Below, one piece after another: positions 9,311-17,266 of a stretch of 52,822 nucleotides of DNA. Every line of letters begins with the position of its first letter. Position 1 is the first letter of the stretch. Where the stretch lies: NCBI GenBank assembly GCA_026414805.1, contig JAOAIH010000011.1, forward strand, positions 1 through 52,822, written 5' to 3'. The notes beneath the pieces were generated by a model. It was not told the DNA's origin. It was given only the letters and a program-made list of their open reading frames with translations, and searched no databases. Source of the DNA: Spirochaetota bacterium. GTDB lineage: Bacteria; Spirochaetota; UBA4802; UB4802. The position numbers were made by a program, and so were the translations under genes.

Positions 9311-9423
9311 TCAAAGCCATTGTACTTCGTATTCAACTTTTGTTGCTTCACTTGCCAGTGTAACAATTTTTGCTTGGCCCCATTGTGAACGGAATGAATT
9401 ACAATCAGAAAAAACATGCCTTA
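9311..9423 (-). pseudogene. Possible decayed 3' end of a lost gene
   Basis: Within the 299-bp gap between the exported protein and the metallo-hydrolase, the minus strand reads 37 codons that look like real protein (including SFRSQWGQAKIVTLASEA and VEYEVQWL) before a TGA at 9311-9313. Upstream it is interrupted by a TGA in the same frame just before 9423. The composition looks coding rather than random, like the C-terminus of a deleted gene. I do not recognise the family. The rest of the gap (to 9590) is AT-rich and shows nothing. Confidence 0.3.
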
Positions 9424-9603
9424 GTCATTAACATTGTTTGCAAAAGTCAATTAAAAATTTATTTTTTATATTACCTGTATTAAATGAATGAAATGAAATA
9501 CTGTTTTTATGTTAACAATAAAGTAATTGACAACTATTTAAATTATAAATTTACATACTTTACAAACTTTTATAAATAATTTGACAATATTATAAGGGCA
9601 AAA

Positions 9604-10608
9604 TTGAAGCTATCATATAAAATATCAAATATCAATAATACAATATATAGAATTTCATTACCATTACCAGGATATCCTCCATATATAAATGTATATCTCT
9701 TTAAAGGTGAAGTTAATACTTTATTTGATACGGGGATTTACTGGACATGGCGTTTATTACGCAACGCTTTAAAAGAGCTGGGTTTGCAATTTTCCGATAT
9801 TCATCAGATTATTCCATCACATGGGCATGTGGACCACTATGGTGCAGCGTATGCGATAGTTAATAAAAATAAATATGCAGCAGTAATAGCACATAATGCT
9901 GATTCAAAGCGTATAGAAGAAGGCATATATGCAAAGCCTTTAGATATGCTTCGCTTTATAACTGCAATGGGTGTTCCAACACCGTTAATTGTACCACTTG
10001 CATTTCTTGATGTTATATTCAAATCAATGGGACACACTGTTACAGTTACTAAAAAAATTGTTGGTGATGAGTTTTCTATATTAGTTGGGAATTATAATGC
10101 CAAATTACTATTAACACCGGGGCATTCTAAAGGAGCAATGTGTTTATACATTGAAAAAGAAGGATTTTTATTTTCTGGTGATCACATTGTACCTGGTGTA
10201 AAACCTATCATATTGGCTGGTTTTGAACCAAATACTTCATTTCCCGTTTGGCAAAGCCATACCATATTTCATAATTCTTTGAAGAAAATTGAAAAATTAA
10301 ATCCAAAATATATATTTCCTGCTCATGGCGAACCATTCCAGGAGAAATTGAGTCGTTTAATATCAAAATACCTGAAGGTATATCAATTCAGAAGAAAAAG
10401 AATGTTTAATCTATTACTCAATAATGACTATACAGTATATAGTCTTGCTCGTAATGTTTTTAAAAACCTTAAAGGGGTAAATCTGGTACTTGATTTATAT
10501 CTTTCATTATCTGAAACTTATACTCATCTTGAAGCGATGTGCAATGAAGGTGAGGTTATACGATATAAATTTGATAAGGTATATTATTATACAGCTTCAT
10601 TATTATAA
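9604..10608 (+). CDS. Metallo-beta-lactamase-fold hydrolase
   Basis: Cytoplasmic metallo-hydrolase of 334 residues. The zinc-site motifs are intact: SHGHVDH (His73, His75, Asp77, His78), TPGHSKGAM, FSGDH and PAHGEP. A C-terminal helical segment (about 260-334) resembles the winged-helix tail seen in glyoxalase-II/LACTB2-like hydrolases. Substrate is unknown; thioesters, lactones or RNA ends are handled by relatives. The TTG at 9604 is the likely start, with AAGGG five bases upstream and no in-frame ATG near it. It lies inside the sulfoquinovose locus but carries no visible ROK operator, so membership in the pathway is open. Confidence 0.8.
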   Translation: MKLSYKISNINNTIYRISLPLPGYPPYINVYLFKGEVNTLFDTGIYWTWRLLRNALKELGLQFSDIHQIIPSHGHVDHYGAAYAIVNKNKYAAVIAHNADSKRIEEGIYAKPLDMLRFITAMGVPTPLIVPLAFLDVIFKSMGHTVTVTKKIVGDEFSILVGNYNAKLLLTPGHSKGAMCLYIEKEGFLFSGDHIVPGVKPIILAGFEPNTSFPVWQSHTIFHNSLKKIEKLNPKYIFPAHGEPFQEKLSRLISKYLKVYQFRRKRMFNLLLNNDYTVYSLARNVFKNLKGVNLVLDLYLSLSETYTHLEAMCNEGEVIRYKFDKVYYYTASLL

Positions 10609-10616
10609 AATTGCAG

Positions 10617-10640
10617 TTGACATATTATATCGATATCGAT
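10617..10640 (+). promoter_or_regulatory. ROK operator and promoter of the DASS-transketolase operon
   Basis: TTGACA (10617-10622) is followed by the palindromic core ATCG-ATAT-CGAT (10629-10640). The arrangement matches 3582-3603: the first 12 bases, TTGACATATTAT, are identical. The -10 box is less clear (TTAATG at 10640 or GATAAT at 10645). I infer that the ROK repressor at 2363-3553 controls both operons. Confidence 0.65.
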
Positions 10641-10691
10641 TAATGATAATCAACTCAATGTTTTAATTAAAATTTTTAATGCCATCCTGAA

Positions 10692-12137
10692 ATGACAATG
10701 GAGCAGGGTAGAAGAAAAATAATCTATTTGATAGTTGCTATTGCAGCAGCCTGTGTAATTGTTTTGTTACCATTAGAAACACTAATTGTAGCAGGCAACG
10801 ATATACAATTAACAACAACCGGAAAAAAAGCACTGGCTATTTTAGTATTTGCCGTCATATCCTGGGTAACCGAAATTATGCCATTTGCAATTACTGGCTT
10901 GTTATCTCTTTCGCTTTTGGTGATAGCTGGATGTGCTAATCTGGCTGACCTTATCAAGGAGGGATTTGGTAATCAGGTAATAGTATTTTTTATTGGTGTA
11001 ATGATAATAGGTGCCATAGTTAATGAAACATCCTTCATTGCAAAGGCAACACATTATATTTACAAAAAATATTATAATAATCCAAAAATATTAATACTCA
11101 TAGTATTATTTACAGGAATGTTACTTGCCGGTTTTGTTACCGAAATGGCTGCTGCTGCAATGCTGCTTCCTTTTTCAGTATCCATTTTAAAGAAAGCACA
11201 GGTTGAACCTTTGAAAAATGATTTTGGAAAAGCTCTGATGATTGCATGCGGATGGGGACCAGTAATAGGTGGTATCGCAACACCAGCAGGTTCTGGAGCT
11301 AATCCAATGACTATCAGTTTTTTAAAAGATCTTGCAAATATTAAATTAACCTTTGTTGATTGGATGCTTGTTGGATTTCCTGCAGCTTTGTTAATGTTAC
11401 CATTTGCATGGATTATTTTAATCAAAAGCTTTGATGTATCTTCAGTTACTATCGCTCCAAATGAAGAAAAGATACCAATGCCAGTTACAAAAAAAGATAT
11501 AATTATTGGGATTCTTTTTATTATTACCGTATCACTGTGGATTTTTGAACCATTAATTCATAGCCTTTTTCCCGCTTTACAATTCATAAACATGTCATTT
11601 GTAGCGTTAACAATTTCATGCCTTATGTTTTTACCAGGTATCTCACCCATAAGCTGGCAAAAGATTGAAAAATCCATAAACTGGGGTGCAATAATTCTAA
11701 TTGTTTCGGGATTAGCTATTGGATCAACTATATATACAACGGGTGTTGCTAAATGGCTTGCATGTTTATTTTTCAGCCATCTGAATGTATTGCATCCTGT
11801 TGTAATGGTCTTTGTGATAGTTCTTGGAGTTTCAATTATTAAAGTATTGTTTTCAAGCAATACGGTTACTAGTATTATTATGGTTCCACTATTGATTGCT
11901 CTGTCAACTACTATTGGTATAAGCACTTCGCTTGTTGCAATACCTGCAGGATTAACTTCATCATTATCATTTATTCTTGTAACATCAACTCCAACAATTG
12001 TCATTCCTTACTCTGCAGGATACTTTTCAATATCTGATATGGTAAAACCTGGGATATACATGACTATAATTTCGTCGGTATGTGTTACAATAAGTTTTCT
12101 GGTGTTTGGTACTTTGTTTAATATAATAACATGGTAA
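10692..12137 (+). CDS. DASS/SLC13-family anion transporter
   Basis: Inner-membrane protein of 481 residues with about eleven to twelve hydrophobic helices, of the divalent anion:sodium symporter family. The two repeat signatures are visible: TPAGSGANPMT in the first half (about residue 200), in the place of the usual SNT-T-P hairpin, and SSNTVTSIIMVPL (about residue 395) in the second. Relatives carry dicarboxylates, sulfate or sulfonates. As first gene of the operon that makes sulfoacetaldehyde, it could export the C2-sulfonate end product (isethionate or sulfoacetate) or import an anion; direction cannot be read from sequence. The Shine-Dalgarno sequence before ATG 10692 (or ATG 10698) is poor. 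Confidence 0.82.
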   Translation: MTMEQGRRKIIYLIVAIAAACVIVLLPLETLIVAGNDIQLTTTGKKALAILVFAVISWVTEIMPFAITGLLSLSLLVIAGCANLADLIKEGFGNQVIVFFIGVMIIGAIVNETSFIAKATHYIYKKYYNNPKILILIVLFTGMLLAGFVTEMAAAAMLLPFSVSILKKAQVEPLKNDFGKALMIACGWGPVIGGIATPAGSGANPMTISFLKDLANIKLTFVDWMLVGFPAALLMLPFAWIILIKSFDVSSVTIAPNEEKIPMPVTKKDIIIGILFIITVSLWIFEPLIHSLFPALQFINMSFVALTISCLMFLPGISPISWQKIEKSINWGAIILIVSGLAIGSTIYTTGVAKWLACLFFSHLNVLHPVVMVFVIVLGVSIIKVLFSSNTVTSIIMVPLLIALSTTIGISTSLVAIPAGLTSSLSFILVTSTPTIVIPYSAGYFSISDMVKPGIYMTIISSVCVTISFLVFGTLFNIITW

Positions 12138-12207
12138 GTGTACAAATACATTGTGATTAAAAATTTTTTAATTTTTTGTGCGATAGTTACTGTTAATGGA
12201 GGCTTTC

Positions 12208-13050
12208 ATGAATACAATATCAACTGCACAACTTGAATCTTTGGCAAAAGAATTCCGCTATGTTATAACTGACATGATTTGCCGCGCTGGCTCGGGCCAC
12301 TTAGGTGGTTCACTGAGTTTAGTGGAAATTGTCATGACATTGTATTACCGTATAATGAATGTTAAACCAGACAATCCAACCTGGGAAGATCGCGATAGGT
12401 TGGTATTATCCAAAGGTCATGCTGGGCCGGTATTGTATGTTGTACTGGCATATTTGGGATTTTTTCCTAAAACCTGGCTTAAAACGCTAAATCAAAATGG
12501 CACAAATTTGCCAAGTCATGTAGATCATAATAAAACACCTGGTATAGATATGACTGCGGGGTCATTAGGGCAGGGATTATCTTGCGCTTGTGGTATGGCA
12601 TATGCAGCAAAATTAAACAATAAAAGCCATAATGTATTCTGCATTATTGGCGATGGTGAAAGCAATGAAGGTCAGATATGGGAAGCAGCAATGTTTGCAG
12701 GTCATAATAAACTGGATAATCTTGTTGTAATATGTGATTATAACAAAATGCAAATTGATGGTTTAACAGATGATGTTGTTACATTAGAACCATTAGCAGA
12801 TAAATGGCGAGCTTTCAATTTTGAAGTATTTGAAATGGATGGTCATAACTGGGATGATATTTATTCAACAATTAATAAAGCAATTTCAGTACAAGGGAAA
12901 CCATCAATGATAATTGCACACACAGTGAAAGGAAAAGGAAATGCTGAAGTAGAGAATAAAGTTGCAAGCCATAATATTAAAATTAATAATCAGGCAGATT
13001 ATGATAAGTACATGAAAGGCCTGGGATATACAATTGAATTACCATATTGA
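12208..13050 (+). CDS. Transketolase N-terminal (TPP-binding) subunit, proposed SqwG-type
   Basis: Thiamine-diphosphate-binding half of a split transketolase, 280 residues. Motifs: SGHLGGSLS (29-37), SKGHAGPVLY (68-77), TAGSLGQGLS (116-125) and the TPP/Mg motif starting GDGESNEG (148) and ending at DYN (177-179). GGAGG at 12198-12202 sets the start at ATG 12208; the upstream ATG 12196 precedes the Shine-Dalgarno and is rejected. It forms a heterodimer with the product of 13194-14132. In the sulfo-TK pathway a two-subunit enzyme (SqwGH) takes C2 units from 6-deoxy-6-sulfofructose and then from 4-deoxy-4-sulfoerythrulose onto glyceraldehyde-3-phosphate. An ordinary pentose-phosphate transketolase cannot be excluded from the sequence alone. 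Confidence 0.85.
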   Translation: MNTISTAQLESLAKEFRYVITDMICRAGSGHLGGSLSLVEIVMTLYYRIMNVKPDNPTWEDRDRLVLSKGHAGPVLYVVLAYLGFFPKTWLKTLNQNGTNLPSHVDHNKTPGIDMTAGSLGQGLSCACGMAYAAKLNNKSHNVFCIIGDGESNEGQIWEAAMFAGHNKLDNLVVICDYNKMQIDGLTDDVVTLEPLADKWRAFNFEVFEMDGHNWDDIYSTINKAISVQGKPSMIIAHTVKGKGNAEVENKVASHNIKINNQADYDKYMKGLGYTIELPY

Positions 13051-13096
13051 TTGTAATAAAATTTATGCTAAAAAAAATTATTACACACAGTGTTAA

Positions 13097-13113
13097 CCTG
13101 AATTTTATTCAGG
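13097..13113 (+). other. Short hairpin between the transketolase subunit genes
   Basis: Perfect 7-bp inverted repeat CCTGAAT / ATTCAGG with a 3-base loop, in the 143-bp gap between the two transketolase subunits. There is no T-run directly after it, so it is not an obvious terminator. It may stabilise the upstream message or tune subunit ratio. Confidence 0.35.
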
Positions 13114-13193
13114 ATCTAAGTCTTTTAGTTAGTTTGAAATCTAGCTGGGAATTATACTGTAGATGGATTTTAATTTTTATGGGGAGATAAAAA

Positions 13194-14132
13194 ATGAACT
13201 ATCAAGATATGGAAATGCGTGCAGTGTATGGATTAACATTATGTGAACTTATGGAAAATGATAAAAATGTATTGTGTTTAGAAGCCGATTTAAGCAAAGC
13301 ATCGGGAACAAATCCTGCTGTATGTACAGCATATCCACAAAATTTTATTAATGTTGGTGTTGCCGAAGCCAATATGATTGGGCTTGCTGCTGGCCTTGCG
13401 CGTGAAGGGAAAATTCCAATTTGTGCAAGCTTTACTTGCTTTGCTTCCCGCCGAGTATATGACCAGATTACTATCAGCGTTGCTTATGCAAATACTAATG
13501 TTAAAATAGTTGGCACAGCACCTGGTATTACACAGGGGCCAAATGGTGGCACTCATATGGATTTTCTTGATCTTGCTATCATGCGTGCAATGCCAAATAT
13601 GCATGTATATAGTCCCTGCGATGTATATGAACTGAGAGCTGTTATGAAGTATATGGCAACACATTATCAACCCACATACATGCAGTTATTGCGCGCAAAG
13701 ATGCCTACTGTATTTGATGAAAGCTTTGAATTTAATCCAAAAAAAGCAACTATTGTATCTACAGGAAATGATGTTACTATCGTTACAACAGGATATACAA
13801 CACATTTGGCTGTAAAAGCAGTTAAACAATTAGATGTTGAAGGAATTAAAGCAGAACATATTCATTATAGTTCAATTAAGCCATTTGATGAAAACACTCT
13901 TATTGAATCAGCAAAAAAAACTAAAGCAGTGGTTACTGTTGAAAACCAGAATATAATTGGAGGATTGGGTAGTGCAGTGTGTGAGGTTTTAAGCGAAAAA
14001 TTTCCTGTAAAAGTTAAGCGATTAGGCGTACCAGATCAATTTGGTGAAGTGGCAACTGAAGACTATTTATTAAACAAATATGGATTCAATGTAGAACATA
14101 TTGTAAATGCTTGCAAAGATTTGTTAAGGTGA
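13194..14132 (+). CDS. Transketolase C-terminal subunit, proposed SqwH-type
   Basis: Pyrimidine-binding and C-terminal domains of a split transketolase, 312 residues. INVGVAEANMIGLAAGLA contains the TPP-activating glutamate (Glu58). The loop GITQGPNGGTHMDFLDLA corresponds to the substrate loop with its histidine (THQ in typical enzymes, THM here). The C-terminal domain begins near residue 185. GGGGAG precedes the ATG. It is separated from the partner subunit by 143 bp rather than overlapping, as is common for split transketolases, and is followed by the RpiB-like gene, the same content as the sulfo-TK operons known from Firmicutes. Confidence 0.85.
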   Translation: MNYQDMEMRAVYGLTLCELMENDKNVLCLEADLSKASGTNPAVCTAYPQNFINVGVAEANMIGLAAGLAREGKIPICASFTCFASRRVYDQITISVAYANTNVKIVGTAPGITQGPNGGTHMDFLDLAIMRAMPNMHVYSPCDVYELRAVMKYMATHYQPTYMQLLRAKMPTVFDESFEFNPKKATIVSTGNDVTIVTTGYTTHLAVKAVKQLDVEGIKAEHIHYSSIKPFDENTLIESAKKTKAVVTVENQNIIGGLGSAVCEVLSEKFPVKVKRLGVPDQFGEVATEDYLLNKYGFNVEHIVNACKDLLR

Positions 14133-14255
14133 TAATAATTTTGTTACGGCCAATCCCTCTCTCTTATTTAGTATGGGGGAGGAGGTATGAGTTAAGTTAA
14201 TTTAAGTTAAGTTAATTCTTACTTTACTTTTAATTTTATTAAGGAGGAAATCCTC
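14133..14255 (+). repeat. Intergenic repeat-like stretch before the RpiB-family gene
   Basis: This 123-bp gap contains a C/T-rich run TCCCTCTCTC (from 14154) partly complementary to GGGGGAGGAGG (from 14175), and then two or three copies of TTAAGTTAA (about 14190-14215). It may form a hairpin and resembles dispersed intergenic repeats of bacteria. GAGGAAATCCTC at the Shine-Dalgarno (about 14243-14254) could also fold on itself, close to the start codon. Confidence 0.3.
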
Positions 14256-14729
14256 ATGAATTTTGTGATAGGATCTACACGTGCTGGATTACAATTGAAA
14301 CGTTCGATTATAGAATATATGACAAAAAATGGTCACATGGTTGAAGATGTTGGGATGAAGGATGAAGAAAACTTTGTACCATATCACATCGCAGCGGCTA
14401 ATGTTGCTAAGCTAATTTCGCAGGGTAAATATGAAAAAGGCATTATAATTTGTGGGACTGGTGCTGGCAGTGCAATAGTTGCAAATAAGTTCAAAGGAGT
14501 ATACGCAGTACATTGTACTAATTCCTTTGAAGCAAAAAAAGCATCAGCAATAAACAATGCAAATGTTCTTGTACTTGCTGAATGGCTGACACCTGCAAAT
14601 CATGCATTTGAGATAATTTCAGATTGGCTATCAACACCATTTGGTAGCGGTTTTGATGAGGATTGGAAAACATTTTTATCAAACTGCATTGATGAGATTA
14701 AAGACATCGAGGAAATAAATTTTAAATAA
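14256..14729 (+). CDS. RpiB/LacAB-family sugar isomerase, proposed sulfoerythrose isomerase (SqwI-type)
   Basis: Isomerase of 157 residues, typical RpiB length. The catalytic-cysteine loop is intact: IICGTGAGSAIVANKFKG with Cys66. The N-terminal signature differs: RpiB has GxDHxG, whose Asp-His handles ring opening and the sugar, but here it is GSTRAG (residues 6-11), with Thr-Arg in place of Asp-His. In the sulfo-TK pathway an RpiB-family enzyme converts 4-deoxy-4-sulfoerythrose to sulfoerythrulose. The altered pocket fits a non-phosphorylated, sulfonated substrate, but that is inference. AGGAGG precedes the start. It is the last gene of the DASS-transketolase group; 236 bp follow before the next gene, with no strong terminator seen. 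Confidence 0.82.
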   Translation: MNFVIGSTRAGLQLKRSIIEYMTKNGHMVEDVGMKDEENFVPYHIAAANVAKLISQGKYEKGIIICGTGAGSAIVANKFKGVYAVHCTNSFEAKKASAINNANVLVLAEWLTPANHAFEIISDWLSTPFGSGFDEDWKTFLSNCIDEIKDIEEINFK

Positions 14730-14965
14730 TTTACTACAAGTAAAGTAATAGTTATTTTCATTATATATTTTTTTGTATTAAATTATAAATAGTTTTTAAT
14801 TATTATATTTTTAATGTGACATAATATATCTTATCGGAAGTAAAAAGTCTTTATTGTTATCAATGATATTATAGAAATGAAATGTTTATGGACAAAAATA
14901 ATAACAATATTGTATATGTATTATAGTTATAAAAATTAAATTAATAAAAACGGTTTTGAGTTTTA

Positions 14966-16153
14966 ATGATGACCAAAATATATATTAAATTTATCATACT
15001 ATTAACGTTTATTTTAAGTTATTGCAGTATAATTAATTCAACACAAAATAATTCAATAACTATTACATTTATTGGCGATGTCATTATGCATGGCCCTGTG
15101 AAGTCTTTTGCTTTAAGGAATAATATAGTTGATCCAAAAACAAAAAAATCAATAAACAACAATGGTTTTGATATACTCTTTGAAAATATAAAGTCTGAGT
15201 TTGAATCATCAAATCATGTAGTTGCAAACATGGAATTTCCTGTAGCACCTCCGTATACAAGTAAAGCATTTATATTTAACTGTCAACCTCAAGTACTGGA
15301 TGCTTTCAAAAATATTAATATTAACATTGTGAGTTTAGCCAACAATCATATATTAGATCAGGGTTATGAGGGTTTAATTGCCACACTACAGATATTAGAA
15401 TTAAAGAAGATACAATATGTCGGTGTAAGCAAAAAGGATAATTTAAAACAAAATGGACTAATTATTGGCGATGAATTGAAGGTTGGAATTGTTGCATATA
15501 CTGGGGTCTTTAACTATGAGCTATCGCATAAATATAAAAATAGCATATACATCAATAATATTTATGATACTAAAAAAGTACTCAGTGATATTACTGATAT
15601 AAAAAACAAATGCGATTTCCTTGTGATGATTGCTCATATTGGAAGCGAGTACAGTACACAACCATCAAAAAGCGATATGAATATGTTGCGTATGTATTGT
15701 GAAGCTGGTGTAGATTGTGTTATTGGACATCATCCACATGTAATACAGCCTGTAGAACAGATTAAAACAAGCGATGGACGTATATGTACTATATTTTATA
15801 GTTTAGGTAACTTTATAGCTAACCAATCATCAACTCATATTGATAGTAAAAGTGGTGTCAATTGCAGTACACGAGAAGGCTTAATTGTTAGGTTACTATT
15901 GAAGAAACAGAATGAAAAAATATATAATGAGTATACTGTTATTCCTATTTTTATTTATAATATCCCAGAGACAGATGCAAAGTATAAATATGGTAGAAGA
16001 ATACAACCAATAAGTTTTAAAAAACATATTGCAATGCAGAATGAAAAATATAACAACAGCGAGAATACAAAAGAATTTCAGAACAGGCTGAATGATATAA
16101 AAAAACATTTGTTTTTATATGGTAAATATGATAACATAATTTATTCAGATTAA
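14966..16153 (+). CDS. CapA/PgsA-family metallophosphatase-like protein
   Basis: Exported protein of 395 residues of the CapA fold (calcineurin-like phosphoesterase relative). It has an N-terminal hydrophobic signal (about 5-25) with a cysteine at the end (LSYC); the lipobox is unorthodox, so lipoprotein status is uncertain. Family motifs are visible in order: FIGDVIMHG, NMEFPV, NNHILDQGYEG, AHIGSEY, GHHPHVIQPVE and YSLGNF. Relatives act in poly-gamma-glutamate or capsule production, though many have no known role. Its 3' end overlaps the convergent acyl-CoA dehydrogenase gene by 9 bp. The 236 bp in front are AT-rich with no recognisable element. Confidence 0.8.
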   Translation: MMTKIYIKFIILLTFILSYCSIINSTQNNSITITFIGDVIMHGPVKSFALRNNIVDPKTKKSINNNGFDILFENIKSEFESSNHVVANMEFPVAPPYTSKAFIFNCQPQVLDAFKNININIVSLANNHILDQGYEGLIATLQILELKKIQYVGVSKKDNLKQNGLIIGDELKVGIVAYTGVFNYELSHKYKNSIYINNIYDTKKVLSDITDIKNKCDFLVMIAHIGSEYSTQPSKSDMNMLRMYCEAGVDCVIGHHPHVIQPVEQIKTSDGRICTIFYSLGNFIANQSSTHIDSKSGVNCSTREGLIVRLLLKKQNEKIYNEYTVIPIFIYNIPETDAKYKYGRRIQPISFKKHIAMQNEKYNNSENTKEFQNRLNDIKKHLFLYGKYDNIIYSD

Positions 16154-17266
16154 AGAAGCAATTATCATCTTCTGAACATTCTCAGTACCATCAATGAACA
16201 TCATTGTTTTTGCAAAATCATTTAATTGCTTAATTTCGCTTGTGTCAATAACGGACCTATAACCTAAGGCATCCATTCCAAAATTAGTGATATCAACAAA
16301 CAATCTGCTTGCATAATATTTAGCCATTGAAGCTTCTTTTGTAAATGGCTCATTATTGTCTATTTTTTCACAAGCATCTCTGTATAGCAAACGGGATGCA
16401 TAGAGACGTGTTTCAAATTCTGCTATCGGGAAATTGATACCCTGAAAATCATATAAAGCTTTTGAAAATTGTTTTCGGCTTTTCACGTGGTTTATAATAA
16501 TATCGAGCGCTCGTTGAGCACCACCAACACAACATGCTGCAACTAAAGGCCTGCCTTTATCCAGCATTTCCGTTAGCAAAAAATAACCACTGCCTTCATC
16601 ACCAATCTGATATTGTGCATCAATTAAAACATTCTCAAATGTAATTGAACCAATAACACTATTCACAAAAGCTGACACATCCATTCTTTCAACTTTTATG
16701 CCTTTAGAATTTGCTGGAATTAAAAAAGCATTCAACCCTGCTCTGCCCTTTTTGCTACCTTGAGCTATGATAAGATAAAATCCAGCAATTCCACTGTTGA
16801 TAACAATTACTTTTTTACCATTGATTAAAATTGAATTGTCATTTTTAACGGCAGTTGTGCGAATAGAAGTAATATCAGAACCAGCCTGTTCTTCTGTGAG
16901 GCAAAATGCTAATGGTTTTTCGGTATCAGTTACTAACTTCAATAGCCATTTCTTTTTGTTATTATCTGCAAAAGATTTAATCAGTTCATAGCAATGTATA
17001 GTTGTTAATAATGTTGGTAATGTGTGATAATAATCATATGCCAGCGTTTCAAAAATGTAGCCTGCCTGCGTAAAAGACGATGATAGGCCTTGGTATTCGC
17101 TATTTAATAATAACAGATTTATTTTATGAGTACGATAGATAGCATAATATGCCAGTGCACGATCAATATCAGATAAATTATGTATTTGCTTGGTTTGTGA
17201 TTGCAGAGATTCAAGACATTTATTTAAAGCTTTATTAATATTTTCAGGCAAGTATGCATTATTCAT
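16145..17266 (-). CDS. Acyl-CoA dehydrogenase-family protein
   Basis: FAD-dependent acyl-CoA dehydrogenase of 373 residues. FCLTEEQAGSDITS is the flavin/substrate-binding motif and the C-terminal domain is complete. At the usual catalytic-glutamate position (Y-E-G-T in short- and medium-chain enzymes) this protein reads FIDGTENVQ, so an aspartate is present. The start codon overlaps the end of the XRE regulator gene (17259-17266), so the two are translationally coupled and probably form one operon. Substrate is unknown. Confidence 0.85.
   Translation of the reverse strand: MNNAYLPENINKALNKCLESLQSQTKQIHNLSDIDRALAYYAIYRTHKINLLLLNSEYQGLSSSFTQAGYIFETLAYDYYHTLPTLLTTIHCYELIKSFADNNKKKWLLKLVTDTEKPLAFCLTEEQAGSDITSIRTTAVKNDNSILINGKKVIVINSGIAGFYLIIAQGSKKGRAGLNAFLIPANSKGIKVERMDVSAFVNSVIGSITFENVLIDAQYQIGDEGSGYFLLTEMLDKGRPLVAACCVGGAQRALDIIINHVKSRKQFSKALYDFQGINFPIAEFETRLYASRLLYRDACEKIDNNEPFTKEASMAKYYASRLFVDITNFGMDALGYRSVIDTSEIKQLNDFAKTMMFIDGTENVQKMIIASLI

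Noticed and set aside
11558-12004. Minus-strand open frame of 148 codons opposite the DASS gene
   Set aside because: It lies wholly inside a well-supported transporter gene, has low-complexity Ile/Thr/Asn content and no ribosome-binding site; it is a shadow of the membrane-protein codons.
14187-14218. CRISPR-like or tandem array from repeated TTAAGTTAA
   Set aside because: Only two or three partly overlapping copies without spacers; a local simple repeat.
3696-14729. Sulfo-EMP, sulfo-TAL or sulfo-ED pathway
   Set aside because: No sulfofructose kinase, class I aldolase, transaldolase, SQ dehydrogenase or KDSG aldolase gene is in the cluster; transketolase and RpiB are present instead.
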